DNA of 64,000 nucleotides from Sorex araneus (GCF_027595985.1 NC_073302.1:10852966-10916965), one strand, 5' to 3'. Positions 1-12,118 are shown, counted from the stretch's first letter. A program made the numbers and translations. The notes: a model not told the origin generated them from the letters alone.

Positions 1-478
1 CCATCAGGACGTCAGAGAGCAGTCATCTTGGTCTTATAGTTGGTGAAGGATAGGCAGGCCAACACTGCTGCTCTGCTCTCTTTCAAGTCTTCCTTTATCA
101 GTTCTCTGCACAGCTTTGCGAGCTCGAATATTAGCTTGAGATTTCCTGAGGCTTACGGCAAACCACATTGGCAAATGAGCTCGAGCATTTCCGAAGACAG
201 GCGTCTTTTTGTGGCTCTCTCTCGGCATTACTCACACAGTCCTGGAGGTGCTGAAACAGTCAATCGTATTCTTTGTCGTTGTTGTCAACCACAACATCTT
301 CCCATATTGCTGCAATAGTGCCAAAGAACTCCCAGTTGGTGGTCGTTCTGGGCGTTCTCTTCTTAAACTTTGCAGCCCTTTCTCCTCGCTCCATGAAGTA
401 GAATTTCGCAGGAAGGAGAAGGTGGTCTGATCCCATTTGAAATTTTCGGACAACAGCAACATCAGTCAGGCAAAACCT
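1..478 (-). mobile_element. RTE-clade non-LTR retrotransposon remnant (unit 1, cut by window edge)
   Basis: This matches 20655-21132 almost base for base, so it is the same remnant in the preceding unit, entering from outside the window. On the - strand it encodes the linker between endonuclease and reverse transcriptase (fragments such as GSSLALLQQYGKMLW and RLFQHLQDCVRNA in the sister copies). It is 5' truncated: its right end abuts an OR pseudogene fragment. It is broken by frameshifts and stops. Confidence 0.7.
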
Positions 479-480
479 TA

Positions 481-968
481 GATCATGAGGCAGGAGCGAT
501 GTATTTCATTAGTAGCTTGGTCCTGAATCATCAGTTTTTCACACACACTGATCGACACCCTCCTCTTCTTGCAAGTATCCTTCTCTGATGTGAATTTGCT
601 AAATTGCAGGAGATTAGATATTCAGACACTTCACCCAATAAACTGGCCATATTAACAAAGGCAGCTGTGATTATTAGTCTTCCATTGATTTGTATCACAG
701 GCTCTTATATTTGATATGAGCCACTGTCCTAAAAATTCCGTCTGCTAAGAAATTCTTCAAAGTCCTTTCTACCTGTGGTTCCCCTCAGTATAGCTTTATG
801 CTGTGGTATCATTGCAGAAGTGTAATTGTTCTCCTTACCATCCATGTCCAGTGCTAAAGAAACAGCTGCTTCTGTGATTACATGATAGTTACCCCTTGCT
901 GAACCCTTTCATCTGTAGCTTGAGAAATAAAGATATAAAATAAGCACTAAGCTTCTTTGCTGTTCCAT
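481..968 (+). pseudogene. Olfactory receptor 3' pseudogene fragment (unit 1)
   Basis: This aligns with the intact ORs from about residue 138 (R-Q-E-R-C) to the C-terminal tail. Recognisable pieces are LVAW, the TM4 region, ICxxxSYIC and PAMSSAKE. It lacks the segment around the ECL2 cysteines, has several stops and frameshifts, and has no 5' half. The RTE remnant adjoins it on the left and antisense L1 on the right. It is a relic shared by all four units, so it predates their duplication. Confidence 0.85.
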
Positions 969-1104
969 TAGTCAGTGGCTCTGCCTTTTTTCCAGTACCA
1001 TGCTGTTTTAATCCTTACCACTCTGTAGTAAAGGTTTAGGTTGGGGAGGGTGATGCCTCCCACCATCTTTTTCATCTCTCATCAGAGATATTGGTCTGTA
1101 GTTT
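969..1104 (-). mobile_element. Antisense L1 ORF2 fragment, internally deleted (unit 1)
   Basis: Two short pieces of L1 ORF2 in antisense are joined near 1064-1070. Compared with 41032-42120, about 965 bp between them is missing. The same deletion occurs in unit 2, so it predates the unit 1/unit 2 duplication. Confidence 0.8.
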
Positions 1105-1385
1105 TCCTAGTGCTACATGATGGGGGATTGATTGAAAAATTAAATTCACAACCTCCCCTAAAGTGCTTTATTTGAGCAGATATAGAAGAGAAGTTTCTTT
1201 TACACTGAAGAGCATATTAATGTATCATAATAAATGGGGGTTAGGTGCAACCAACAGATCAACCTGTACCTGTGAGGCGAGTGCATAAGCAATGTGTTTT
1301 GCTGATGAAGAGCACATTGTTGTTACTGGTACTATTCTTGGCTTATCAAATACTTCATGGGTAGCTTTCCAGGCTCTCAAAAAAC
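1105..1385. other. Unit spacer left of the L1 insertion (unit 1)
   Basis: Single-copy-like sequence repeated in all four units (21759-22039, 42121-42400, 54376-54650). No gene is recognised. An ORF reading from here into the L1 5' UTR (1292-1717) is created by the insertion and has no support. Confidence 0.6.
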
Positions 1386-1870
1386 GGATGGAGGCTTTCC
1401 ATCGGTGCCGGCATGCTGCGCGAGTGGCCCCAGGACTGATCTGCAGCCAGTGTCCAGCGGAAAGGGACTCTGCCCCTCACCATAGCCCATCCTGCGTCTC
1501 CTGCTTCCTCATCCAAGTGTGCCTCTCCCTCCCTGACCTTCCTTGCAGTCCAGCAGATCTCCAGTCAGTGGCCAGTGGTCAAAAGGGGCGTGGCCTCTTT
1601 ACTAGTGGGCAGGCCCCACTTCAGTGGACGTGGTCGCCAGGAGCGATGGCCACTTACATGGCCGCAGTTCTTTTCCCCTTTACTAGTATACTCGAGAGAC
1701 ATCACAATCCACATTAAGTTACTCTGTGGAGATCTCCCCAGTTACCTCAAGCACAAAAGAATAAATTAATCACTAGACTACTACAATTGCACCAAAATAT
1801 CGAAAACTCAGGAAAAGAGAGATTATCTTTAGGGAATTGGAAGGTCCCACATCCATACAACCGTGACAGC

Positions 1871-2775
1871 ATGAAGAAACATTGCAAATCCCCACAGCAA
1901 GGAGAGGATGAAGAAAAGAGCACAGAAACCTCTGCAGGAGTTTCCCACAAATGTGATCTCTCTGATAAAGAATTCAGAGAAGAAATTCTGAGAATGTTCT
2001 TCGAACTTAAAGAAACGGTGGAGCAGTCAGCGAAGAAATTACGGGAAGAAATGAGAGTAGAAATAGAAAAGCTACATTCAGAAATGTCACGAATAAAAGA
2101 CACAGTAGACAAAATAAAAAACACAGTTGGAGCCCTCAACAATAGAGTGGCTGCAGCTGAAGAGAGAATTAGTCACCTTGAAGATGAACAACAGAAATCC
2201 CAAAGGCTACAACAAACAATTGGAAAAGATCTTAAAACAGCTGTAGGGCGAATCAGAGACCCAGTGGTTGATGCCAAGAGGAATAACATAAGAATCATTG
2301 GAGTTCCAGAGGACATGGAGGCAACCCTAATGAGAATGCCACAGTTAAAGAAATCATTGCTGGAAAGTTCCCAGAGCTGGATAAGAGAGATGTTCTTATC
2401 CTAGGAGCCAGGAGGGTGCCAGCTAGAAGGGAAGATAATAAAAAGACTCCAGGACATATAATAGTCAGAATGATAGATGCCATAAATAGGGATACAAAAC
2501 TGCAAGCAGCAAGGTATAAAAAAGAAATCATATACAAAGGAGCACCCCTTAGATTCACAGCAGACTTATCAGAGGAAACACTAGAAGCCAGAAGACAATG
2601 GTGGGATATAGTGAAAAAACTCAATGAAATGAACGCTTCACCAAGAATACTTTATCCAGCTATGCTCTCACTCAAACTCGAAGGAACCATACACAATTTT
2701 ATGGATAAACAACAACTAAAGAACTTCATAGACTCAAAACCAAGCTTAAAAGAAGGGCTAAAGGGGCTTTTGTAA
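1871..2775 (+). pseudogene. L1 ORF1 (RNA-binding chaperone), frameshifted (unit 1)
   Basis: This is the L1 ORF1 nucleic-acid chaperone. It starts at the ATG at 1871 (MKKHCKSPQQ). A long heptad-rich coiled coil follows (EEILRMFFELKETVEQ to VAAAEERISHLEDE), then the RRM-like part (NNIRIIGVPED) and the C-terminal domain (KKTPGHIIVRM, ILYPAMLSLKLEG). A single-base frameshift near 2320-2330 splits it: the first frame stops at 2404 and the second resumes from about 2330 and ends at 2775. The identical frameshift is in the unit 2 copy. Confidence 0.88.
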
Positions 2776-5700
2776 GACAAGGAAAAACCCTACAAGAACA
2801 AGAAACCCCACAGAAAGATGACACAAAATCCCGTGACAATAATCTCTCTCAATGTCAATGGCCTAAATGCACCAATTAAAAGACGCAGAGTGGCAAAATG
2901 GATTCGGAAACAAAACCCAACATTCTGCTGCCTACAAGAAACACACCTGAACAGTCAGAGCAAACACAGACTCAAAGTGAAAGGATGGAAAACTATCCTG
3001 CAAACAAACAACTCTCAAAAAAGCTGGGGTGGCCATACTACTATCTGACAACATAGATTTCAGGTTGAAAAACATTAGAAGGGACACCGAAGGTCATTTC
3101 CTATTTATCAAGGGATATGCACAACAGGAAGAAATCACACTCTTAAACGTATACGCACCTAATGAGAGACCGGCTAAATACTTAAAACAAGTCCTAACAG
3201 ACTTTAAGGAAGACATTGCTAGCAACACAATAGTAGTCGGAGACTTCAACACTGCCTTATCACCTCTGGATAGATACAAGAATAAAACTCATCAAGGAAA
3301 TACTGACACTGAGGGAAAAAATAGAAAGAGAGGCCTAATAGACCTATATAGGGCTTTATACCACAAAAAGAAAGAATAAAAACATTCTTTTCCAGTGCAC
3401 ACGGAACATTTTCCAAAATAGACCATGTACTAGGCCACAAAACATACCTCAAGAGAATCGGAAAAATAGAAACTGTATCAACAACCTTCTCAGATCACGA
3501 TGCGCTGAAGATAGAAGCTAATCACACACAGATGCAGAAAATCAAAGCAAACACCTGGAAATTAAACAGTTCAGTATTGAACAGAGAGTGGCTCAGTAAG
3601 GAAATCAAGGAAGAAATCAAGAGATACCTCTAAACAAATGAAAATGAAGACACGAGCTACCAAAATTTATGGGACGCAGCTAAAGCTGTGTTAAGAGGAA
3701 AATTTATAGCTCTGCAAGCATTTCTTAGGAAGGAAGAAAGGGCCTACACAGACAGCTTGACTTCACAGCTCAAGGCCTTAGAAAAGGACCCAATAAAAGG
3801 CACCTAAACAGACCGAAGGAAGGAAATAATAAAAATTAGAGCAGAAATTAATGACATTGAAACCCAGAAAACAATCCGAAAGGTCAATGAAACCAAGAGC
3901 TGGTTCTTTGAGAAAATAAACAAGATTGATAAACCGCAAGCAAGACCCATAAAGAAAGAGCAAGAGAGAACCCTAATAAACCAACTCAGGAATGAAAAGG
4001 GAGACATCACAACAGAAACCAATGAAATTCAAAAGATTATCAGAGACTACTTTGAAAGTCTATATGCCACAAAATAAGAGAACCTAAAAGAAATGGTTGA
4101 ATTCCTTGACTCTTACGATATCCCAAGACTGAACCAAGAAGACTTGGAATTTCTGAATAGACCCATTAATATCAAGGAAATTGAAACTATAATCAAAAGT
4201 CTACCCCAAAACAAAATCCGAGGTCCAGATGGATTCACTGGCGAATTCTTCCAAAAATTTAAAGAAGACAAGCTGCCAATTCTCCTCAAACTTTTCCAGG
4301 AAATTGAAAAATCAGGAACTCTCCCAAATACTTTCTATGAAGAACATATCTCCCTAAATCAAAAGCAAAGACACCACTAAGAAAGAAAATTATAGACCAA
4401 TATCCCTGATGAACACTGAAGCGAAGATCCTCAGGAAAATATTAGCAAATAGCATCCAACAACTCATCAAAAAGATCATACACCATGACCAAGTGGGATT
4501 CATCCCGGGGATACAAGGATGGTTTAACATTTGGAAATCAATCAACATAATCCATCATATCAACAAAAGTAAAGATAAAAACCATATGATTATATCTATT
4601 AATGCAGAGAAAGCATTTGACAAGATCCAATATCCGTTCATGATGAAAACCCTCACCAAATTGGGTTTTGGAGGAATTTTCCTCAAGATAGTCAAAGCCA
4701 TCTACCATAAGCCTATGGCAAGCATTATCCTCAATGGGCAAAAACTAAGGGCCTTTCCTTTAAGATCAGGCACAAGACAAGGATGCCCACTCTTACCACT
4801 TATGTTCATTATAGTCCTGGAAGTCCTTATGATAGCTGTTAGACAAGAAAAATATATCAAAGGCATCCAGATAAGAAAGGAAGAAATCAAGCTCTCACTT
4901 TTTGCAGATGATATGATACTATATCTAGAAATGCCTAAATCCTCTACTAAGAAACTCTTAGAAACAATAGACTTGTACAGTAAGGTCGCAGGCTATAAAA
5001 TCAATACCCAAAAATCCATGGCCTTCCTATTTGCAAACAATGAGACAGAGAAAAGGGACATGAAAAAAGCAATCCCATTCACAATTGTGCCCCAGAAAAT
5101 CAAGTACATCGGAATCAGCTTAACTAAGGAAGTAAAAGACCTCTACAAAGAAAACTACAAAACGCTACTCCATGAAATAAAAGAGGACGTGAGGAAATGG
5201 AAACATATCCCCTGCTCATGGTTAGGGAGAATCAACATTGTCAAAATGGCAATTCTCCCAAAAGCATTGTACAGATTCAACGCGATCCCTATAAGTATAC
5301 CCATGACATTCTTCAAAGAAATGGATCAAGAAATCCTGAAAATCATATGGAATAACAAATGCCCACGGATTGCTAAAACAATTCTTGGGAAAATAGATGA
5401 TGGGAGGCATCACCCTCCCCAACCTCAAACGTTACTATAAAGTGGTAATAATCAAAACACCATGGTACTGGAACAAAGGCAGAGCCTCAGACCAATGAAA
5501 CAGGGTGGAATATCCCTACACACAACCCCAAATGTATGACCATCTAATCTTTGATAAAGGAGCAAGAAATGCGAAATGGAGAAAGGAAAGCCTTTTTTTA
5601 CAAATGGTGCTGGCACAACTGGACAACCACATGCAAAAGAATGGGCTTAGACCTTGACCTGACACCATGCACAAAAATCAGATCAAAGTGGATTAAAGAC

Positions 5701-5801
5701 CTCAACATCAGACCACAATCCATAAGGTACATTGAAGACAAGCTTGGCAAATCCCTCCGCGATATTGAAGCTAACGGTTTCTTCAAAGATGACACACAAC
5801 T

Positions 5802-7051
5802 CCCCTTTGGACCCTGCTGCGGAGCGAGCATGATGGAAGAGCCCAAGGAAGCGCTCTTGGACTCCAAACAGCCCACTGAACTAATTCCGGCATGGGACCA
5901 GAGACCCCACGGTGCGCTGAAACAGTGGGAGCCGGGCATCCCCCAATTCTTTTAACCTCTCTCTCTCTCCACACCTCCCCCCTGAGCACAGCGCAGGATC
6001 CGAGGTTTTCCTGAGCGCAAAATGGAGACGCCGAGCCTCTCTCTAGGCTTCTCCATCTTATGAGCACCATAAAAGGGTAAAAGTTTGTAGTGATATTTCT
6101 GGTTGTACTTTTCCTGGACTTTATACAGAAACCCAAAACCGCGCGGCCGCTGTCGCGGCCGCACGACCTAATGTCATCTTAGCATCAGCAATATGTAATA
6201 TGTCCCTTTTTAATGGGTCGGACTTTTGTGGGAGATCCTAACAAGAATAGTAAGTCTGTTGCTGAAATATTGAAGGCAATCAAAGTGGTAGCCATCTCTC
6301 TAGACTGAACTAAGCTATATCCCCACGCCGGCTGAGAAGAAATATCCTTCTTTCTCGGGAAGAAACGCGGCGTGGTGTCAAACATAGTGTGATGTCCATT
6401 AAGCAAACAGACCTGGTGGCGTGGGAATGGGATATAAGGGGAAAAATTATGTACATGGAACAGTGGGACGCTGGTGGAATCTCGAGCCGGAGCCGATACC
6501 AGCGCAAGCCCTTCGGTTCCAGAAACTGCTTGCAGAAACTCTACTAGTCTATCAACTAAGCCAGAGCCCCACGCCTGCCGATGACGGGAAATAACCATCC
6601 TTTTCGGTTTTTTTTTCCCTTGTCAGGCAGCGTGGCGATTACCAAACAGGCGTGAACTCGGTGGCGCAGGGCAAGGGGGAAAAAGAAAAGTTATGTAACA
6701 AACAGCGGGACTTAATATCTCTATATTCTTAGCAGTGGAGAACTATCAAATGCCTCCTTGGCAATAGGACTGCTTTCCTTTTTTGGGGGAAACCCCAACA
6801 ATGGTAGTGAGTTGTGTGTTGAAACATGGAATGTAATCGAGATAAGGCATAAACGAAGTGGAACTTATCATGTACAAGGGTGGGGACTGGGGAGGTGGGA
6901 GGGGGTGGCAGGTATACTGGGGGGGTTGGTGATGGGAGATGGGCACTGGTGAAGGGAAGGGTGTTTGAGAATTGTATAACCGACATAATCCTGAGAACTA
7001 TGTAACCCTCCACATGGTGATTCAATAAAATTATTTAAAAAAAAAAAAAAA
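5802..7051 (+). mobile_element. GC-rich composite non-autonomous retroelement 1 (unit 1 only)
   Basis: A 1250-bp insertion inside L1 ORF2, flanked by a perfect 17-bp TSD (AAAGATGACACACAACT at 5785-5801 and 7052-7068). Unit 2 has the uninterrupted site at about 26644. From left to right it has a CpG-rich 5' part with a CT stretch, a GC hairpin (6141-6164), two diverged copies of a module (around 6300-6400 and 6545-6650) containing CTAAGC and CCCCACGCC, a G-rich stretch, an L1-like 3' tail (GGGCACTGGTGAAGGG, then CACATGGTGATTCAATAAAA) and poly(A). No significant ORF is seen. The architecture resembles SVA-type composites. It shares the hairpin, module and tail with 16590-17580. Confidence 0.8.
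6139..6164. repeat. GC-rich hairpin in composite element 1
   Basis: An inverted repeat built of two GCGGCCGC blocks (6143-6150 and 6155-6162) around a 4-base loop. The matching hairpin in composite element 2 lies at 17239-17262, preceded by AAAACC and followed by CGACCT in both. Confidence 0.8.
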
Positions 7052-8369
7052 AAAGATGACACACAACTGACCAACCAAGAGGAAACAGAGATAAACAAAT
7101 GGGACTACATTAAATTAAGAAGCTTCTGCACCGCAAAAGATACAGTGACCAGAATACAAAGACTATCCACAGAATGGGAAAGGATATTTACACAATACCC
7201 ATCAAATAAGGGGTTGATATCAATGGTATATAAAGCACTGGTTGAACTCTAAAAGAAGAAAACATCCAACCCCATCAGAAAATGGGGCGAAGAAATGAAC
7301 AGAAACTTTACCAAGGAAGAAATACGAATGGCCAAAAGGCACATGAAAAAGTGCTCTACATCACTAATCATCAGAGACATGCAGATCAAAACAACCATGA
7401 GATACCACCTCACACCACAGAGACTAGAACACATCCAAAAGAACAAAAGCAACCGCTGTTGGAGAGGATGTGGGGAGAAAGGGACCCTTCTACACTGCTG
7501 GTGGGAATGCCGACTGGCTCATCCCTTCTGGAAAACAATATGGACGCTTCTCAGAAAATTAGAAATTGAGCTCCTATTTGACCCACCAATACCACTACTG
7601 GGAATATACCCCAGAGAAGCAAAAAAGTATAGTTGAAATGACAACTGCACTTATATGTTCATTGCAGCACTGTTTACAATAGCCAGAATCTGGAAAAAAA
7701 CCCGAGTGCCCAAGAACAGATGACTGGTTAAAGAAACCCTGGTACATCTATACAATGGAATACTATGCAGCCGTTAGAAAAATTGAAGCCATGAACTTTG
7801 CATATAAGTGGATCAACATGGAAAGTATCACTCTAAGTGAAATGAGTCAGAAAGAGAGAGACAGACATAGAAAAATTGCACTCACCTGTGGAATGTAAAA
7901 TAACAGAATAGGAGACTAATATCCAAGAATAGTAGAAATAAGTACCAGTAGGTTGGCTCCATGGCTTGGAAGCTGGTCTCACATGCTGGGGGAAAAAGCA
8001 GCTCAGATAGAGAAGGGAACACCAAGTAAAATGTGGTTGGAGATCGTGCCCGGGAAGGGAGATGTGCGCTGAAAGTAGACTAGAGACTGAACACAATGGC
8101 CACTCAATTCCCTATTGCAAACCACAACACCTAATTGGAGAGAGAGAGAGAGAGATCAAAATGGAGTACCCTGCCACAGAGGCAGGGTGGGGTGGGGGGG
8201 AGATAGGATGGGGAGGGAAAGATACTGGGTTTATTGGTGATGGAGAATAAGCACTGGTGGAGGGATGATTTGTGAACATTGCATGAGGGAAAAACAAGTT
8301 CTAATATGTGTGAATCTGTATCTGTACCCTCATGATGATTCACTAATTCAAGAATAAAATAAAATAAAA

Positions 8370-9636
8370 TGGATGGAGGTTTTTAGCTCCAGGTGATTCT
8401 GCCTGGAGGGAAGTTACTTTGCCTATTTGGGGAAAACTAGGAGTGTCTGGTATAGACCAACAACCAGCCCTGTCAGACATGTGCATTGGCTTCATCGATG
8501 TTTGGAAAATATCCCAGACATTCCTGTGTCCAGAAGGAACTTAGCATGTAGTTCCATTCCAGGGGCCCTTGATACCTGGAAAACTCTCTCAGGTGACCTG
8601 AGCAGCTCTGCTCAACCGCCTCTCCAAGGTTTAATTGGGCTGTGGCAATTACCTTCTTTTCTTTAATCAGGAGCTCAGGGACTTTGACTTAGTCCTCTAT
8701 GAGGTTTATAAATTGTTTTTTTTTATTGACTTGTAGGTCAAGAACAGACACAGAATGCTCAGGAGATTATGGGCTCACCGAAGTTTCCAGACCACTGTTT
8801 TGTTCTTCCTAAGTACTGCAGAAGCTGAAGACTCGCAGACTGGATAAGAAAGCTCCTGACATACCAAGAGTGAAGATATCACAGTGAGCTTATAATAGTA
8901 GGACAGAAAGTTCTGTCTCTGTGTGCATAGAAGTATTACATGTATCCCATGTGCAAATGCTCTGTGATGAATTCTTGCTTGTGTGAAATTATAAAATGTG
9001 TGTTTCCTCAACAGGTGTTTGTATCTATGTGATATCTCTAATGATTCAGTATGAAAAACAGATATAGAGGGACTTGAAAGATAGGATAAGAGGTAAGATA
9101 TATGTCTTGCAAATTCCTGGTTTGATCAGCACATTGCCAAATAATTCCCAACCAACACCAGGAGGGACTCCCAATCACAGAGCCAGTAATAAGCTCTTAG
9201 TACCATTGAGTGTAGCTCAAAAACAAAGTTTTCTTTGTTTTCATTGAACCATCATGAGATAGAGCACCGGGGTCCTTATTTTATTCTGCCACCCACACTC
9301 CCAGACTGCATCTACAGCAGACACCTTTCTTCTCTCTTTCTCTCTTTCTCTCACTGTCCTTCTTTCCGTTTAGGTATTATAGTTTAAAATACAGATACCA
9401 AATAATTTGCACGTATTTATCACTTTTCAGCAATCAGTTATTTCCACAGTGATCATTTCCAACTTTCATTGTCCTACTGATCGCATCTCTATCCTAACTG
9501 CCCTCTCCCTCCAATGTGGCAAGTGTAAAACTAGGGACCAGACTTCCTGACCCATGTTCCTACTGGTAAATGAGTCCAAATGCAGGTAAGACACAAAATG
9601 ATTGCAATCATTTCGGTATATAAAAAACATAGTATA
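8370..9636. other. Intergenic spacer right of L1 (unit 1)
   Basis: No gene is recognised. It is nearly identical to 27971-29225 and related to parts of 42401-43638 and 54651-55904. It contains a CT-rich low-complexity tract at about 9324-9366 that is present in all units. Confidence 0.6.
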
Positions 9637-9811
9637 TTGGGCAGGAGCGATAGCACAGTGAGTAGGGTATGTTTTTTTGCACGGTGCCGACCAGGGTTCG
9701 ATTCCCAAAATCCCATATGGTCCCCGAGCACCGCCAGGAGTTAATTCCTGAGTACAGAGCCAGGAGTAACCCCCATGCATCGCCAGGTGTGACCCAAAAG
9801 GCAAAAAAAAA
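9637..9811 (+). mobile_element. SOR-type tRNA-derived SINE (unit 1)
   Basis: The element starts GGCAGGAGCGATAGCACAG, carries the B-box-like GGTTCGATTCC, continues with CATATGGTCCCCGAGCACCG and ends in CCCAAAAGGC plus an A tail. The TSD is AAAAAACATAGTAT on both sides. The same insertion is present in all four units, so it predates them. Confidence 0.9.
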
Positions 9812-9825
9812 ACATAGTATGAGAT

Positions 9826-10840
9826 TAATACTCAATAACAAGTTAAAAAAAACAGAGAGAGACTGGAAGAAATGGCAAGATCTGAAAAGTTATAACTAAA
9901 ACTACACATGACTTAAAGATTCTTTACTCTACGACAAGTGAAAACAGCATCAGGGAAGTCCCAGGAAGCAATGTAGAGCCCTCTAAGTGTGACTGGGACC
10001 TCATACCAAATATCTAACCTGTCCTTGTTTGATCTCTTCCGTATTCTCAACTTGTAAACGGGTTTCAAACTAAGTCATGAGACTGTTGAATCTGAAGAGA
10101 CATAGATATGGTCACTAGCAAGAAGGAGAAATTTCCTGAGTCTCCCCAGGGTCAGCATGGGGGAGTTTTGAAATCCTAACTCAGTGATGTGGTGATGTGT
10201 AATCTTTGCTTTTTTTAATGTCTCTAATGTTATCTCTACATGTCATCCAAGCTTTCTGCCTTTAATAGTTATTAATGATTTTGATAAATACAGTATTTTT
10301 CTGATGGTATCTGTGAGTAAATGGGACCCATCCTTATGCCAACAGACACTCAGGAGTCTGTCAGTGATGGCCACATTACTGCATTGAACAGGCAGGATCA
10401 GGTGCCTTTCTTCCTCTAGGTAAGAATACAATCTTGTTTCTTTGATTCCAGTCTCTCAGTGGGTCAGAAATGGTCTAATCCACATTCTGGACATGCTATG
10501 TTTATCTCTTATGTTCAGTTTCCACTGTTAGAGAAAGGGTGACTTAGTCTCGATCACAAGGATATATTGAGATGCTAAATTCAAAAGTATTCACTAATCA
10601 TTCATCCCTGTGCTTGGCAAATAATAACTGTTCAGTCTAGAAGAGGGATTGTGATAATCTTTCCTCAAACTAAATGTTTTTGTCATAAACCTTCAAGGTT
10701 CATAAATTTCCAAATTCTAGAACAATACTTATAGAAGGTTTATGAAATAAGCCTGTGTAAACAGGTATCTCACAGTCTTTGTGAACATGGTCTATTCCTC
10801 TTTTCCTGGGTGAAAGGCCACAATAATCAAAACTTAAATC
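9826..10840. other. Intergenic spacer, conserved between units (unit 1)
   Basis: No ORF or repeat is recognised. The block recurs at 29456-30459, 45081-46082 and 56084-57105. In this stretch unit 1 is most like unit 4. Confidence 0.5.
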
Positions 10841-10841
10841 C

Positions 10842-11585
10842 TGACCCCTCAATACCACTTCTGGTAATATATCACGAGGCTTAAAAAAAGCACCGTAGAA
10901 ATGAAATTTATACCTATATGTTCATTGAAGCACTATTCACAATAGCCAAAATCTGGAAACAACTCAAGTGCCTGAGAATAGAATACTGGTTAAAGAAACT
11001 TTGGTACATTTACACAATGGAATACTATGCAGCTATTAGGACAGATGAAGTCATGAAATTTGCTTATAAGTGGATAGAAATGAAGAGTATCATTCTATGT
11101 GAAAAACGTCAGAAAGAAAGGGACAGATACAGAATGATTGCACTCATTTGTGGAGTATAAAATAACATAACAAGACACAAACAACCAAGAACAGTAGGGT
11201 AGGAAGATTGCTCCATAGTTGGAAGCCTGCCTCCTGAGTGGGTGAGGAGAGAACAGCTGGAATGGAGAAGAGATCACTAAGAAAATGAAGGTTGGAGGAT
11301 TGAGTGGAATGGGAGATATGTGCCGGAAGTAGATAAAGGACCAAACATGATACCTCTCAGTATCTGCATTGCAAAACATAATGCCCAAAAGTAGAGAAAG
11401 TATGGGGAATATTGTCTGCTACGGAAGCAGTGGGAGGGTGGGAAAAGTGGGGGTATACTGGGGATATTTGTGATGGGGAACGTGCACTGGTGGAGGGATG
11501 GATGTTTGATCATTGTGTGATTGTAACTCAGACATGAATGCTTGTAACTATACCTCACGGTGAATCAATAAATTTTTTAGAAAAA
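10842..11585 (+). mobile_element. Old 5'-truncated L1 3' fragment (unit 1)
   Basis: This is the C-terminal end of L1 ORF2 (WYIYTMEYYAAIR, ERDRYRMIALICGV) and a 3' UTR ending in TGAATCAATAAA. It is flanked by a TSD of the type TTAAATCCT (left about 10834-10842, right about 11586-11594). It is an orthologous insertion in all four units. Confidence 0.88.
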
Positions 11586-12118
11586 TTAAATCCTATGAAA
11601 ATCAAGGTTCACTGTTGAAAATCAAGGTTCTCTGTTTTTTATAGTTAGTTTATTGTGGTGTCTCCTCACATGATCAGTCACAATGCACCTTAGAAAACAC
11701 GGAGAGATAGAACCAGTGTCCCTGAGCAGTTCAGTCTCTAAGAAATGCTTGCCATCTTGCTCTTTACCTTGAATACAAAGGAAAGCAAAGATTTCCTCCT
11801 TCAACTATGGTGGAGTGATGTCACTTAGCATGTCAGGACATGCTAAAAATGAGGAATAGGAGAGCCAGTGTGTTGTAATTAAGAGACAGATTCTGATTAG
11901 ATACATGTTGTCATTCCTTTCACTGCTATCTGTAGCAGCAATGCGACTTTGCACACTTAGATATCATGATTTTGTACACTCCTTAAAAACTGAGACTTTG
12001 CATTGTTTTCTTACTCTTGTGTATAACACTTTGTGTAGGGCTTAGTACAGAGCATGAAGTAAGCTGTTGTTCAAAGTATTTTTCCTGATTAAAAAAAAAT
12101 CTTAATATTTAAGATATT
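11586..12118. other. Spacer upstream of the tandem repeat (unit 1)
   Basis: Sequence shared by all units, with no gene recognised. It could hold a non-coding 5' exon or promoter for the OR, but nothing in the sequence shows this. Confidence 0.4.

Larger units (their letters stand above)
2818..7898 (+). pseudogene. L1 ORF2 (endonuclease-reverse transcriptase), broken (unit 1)
   Basis: ORF2 starts at MTQNPVTIISLNVNGLN. The endonuclease domain shows QETHL, NVYAPN and GDFNT (to about 3560). The reverse transcriptase follows with the FADD box ([13 protein letters not shown], near 4895-4935), and the C-terminal segment ends in SQKERDRHRKIALTCGM with a stop at 7896. It is disrupted by a frameshift near 3020, several stops and the composite insertion at 5802-7051. 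In RT motif A the usual [10 protein letters not shown] reads [10 protein letters not shown] near 4595-4625, which removes a catalytic Asp. It cannot encode an active enzyme. Confidence 0.9.
1395..8369 (+). mobile_element. Near full-length L1 retrotransposon, inactive (unit 1)
   Basis: A sense L1 with 5' UTR (1395-1870, GC-rich at its start), ORF1, ORF2, 3' UTR and an A-rich tail (AATAAAATAAAATAAAAT). It is flanked by an imperfect TSD of the type GGATGGAGG (1386-1394 and 8371-8379). The empty site is visible in unit 3 (near 42398) and unit 4 (near 54650). ORF2 is interrupted by a 1.25-kb composite element at 5802-7051. It shares an ORF1 frameshift, an ORF2 frameshift near 3020 and a motif-A Asp-to-Asn change with the unit 2 copy, so it was probably dead before this pair duplicated. 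Confidence 0.93.

Noticed and set aside
1292-1717. 141-aa ORF (and its counterpart 21817-22383)
   Set aside because: It crosses the junction between the unit spacer and the L1 5' UTR and is absent as such from units 3 and 4, so it is an insertion artefact.
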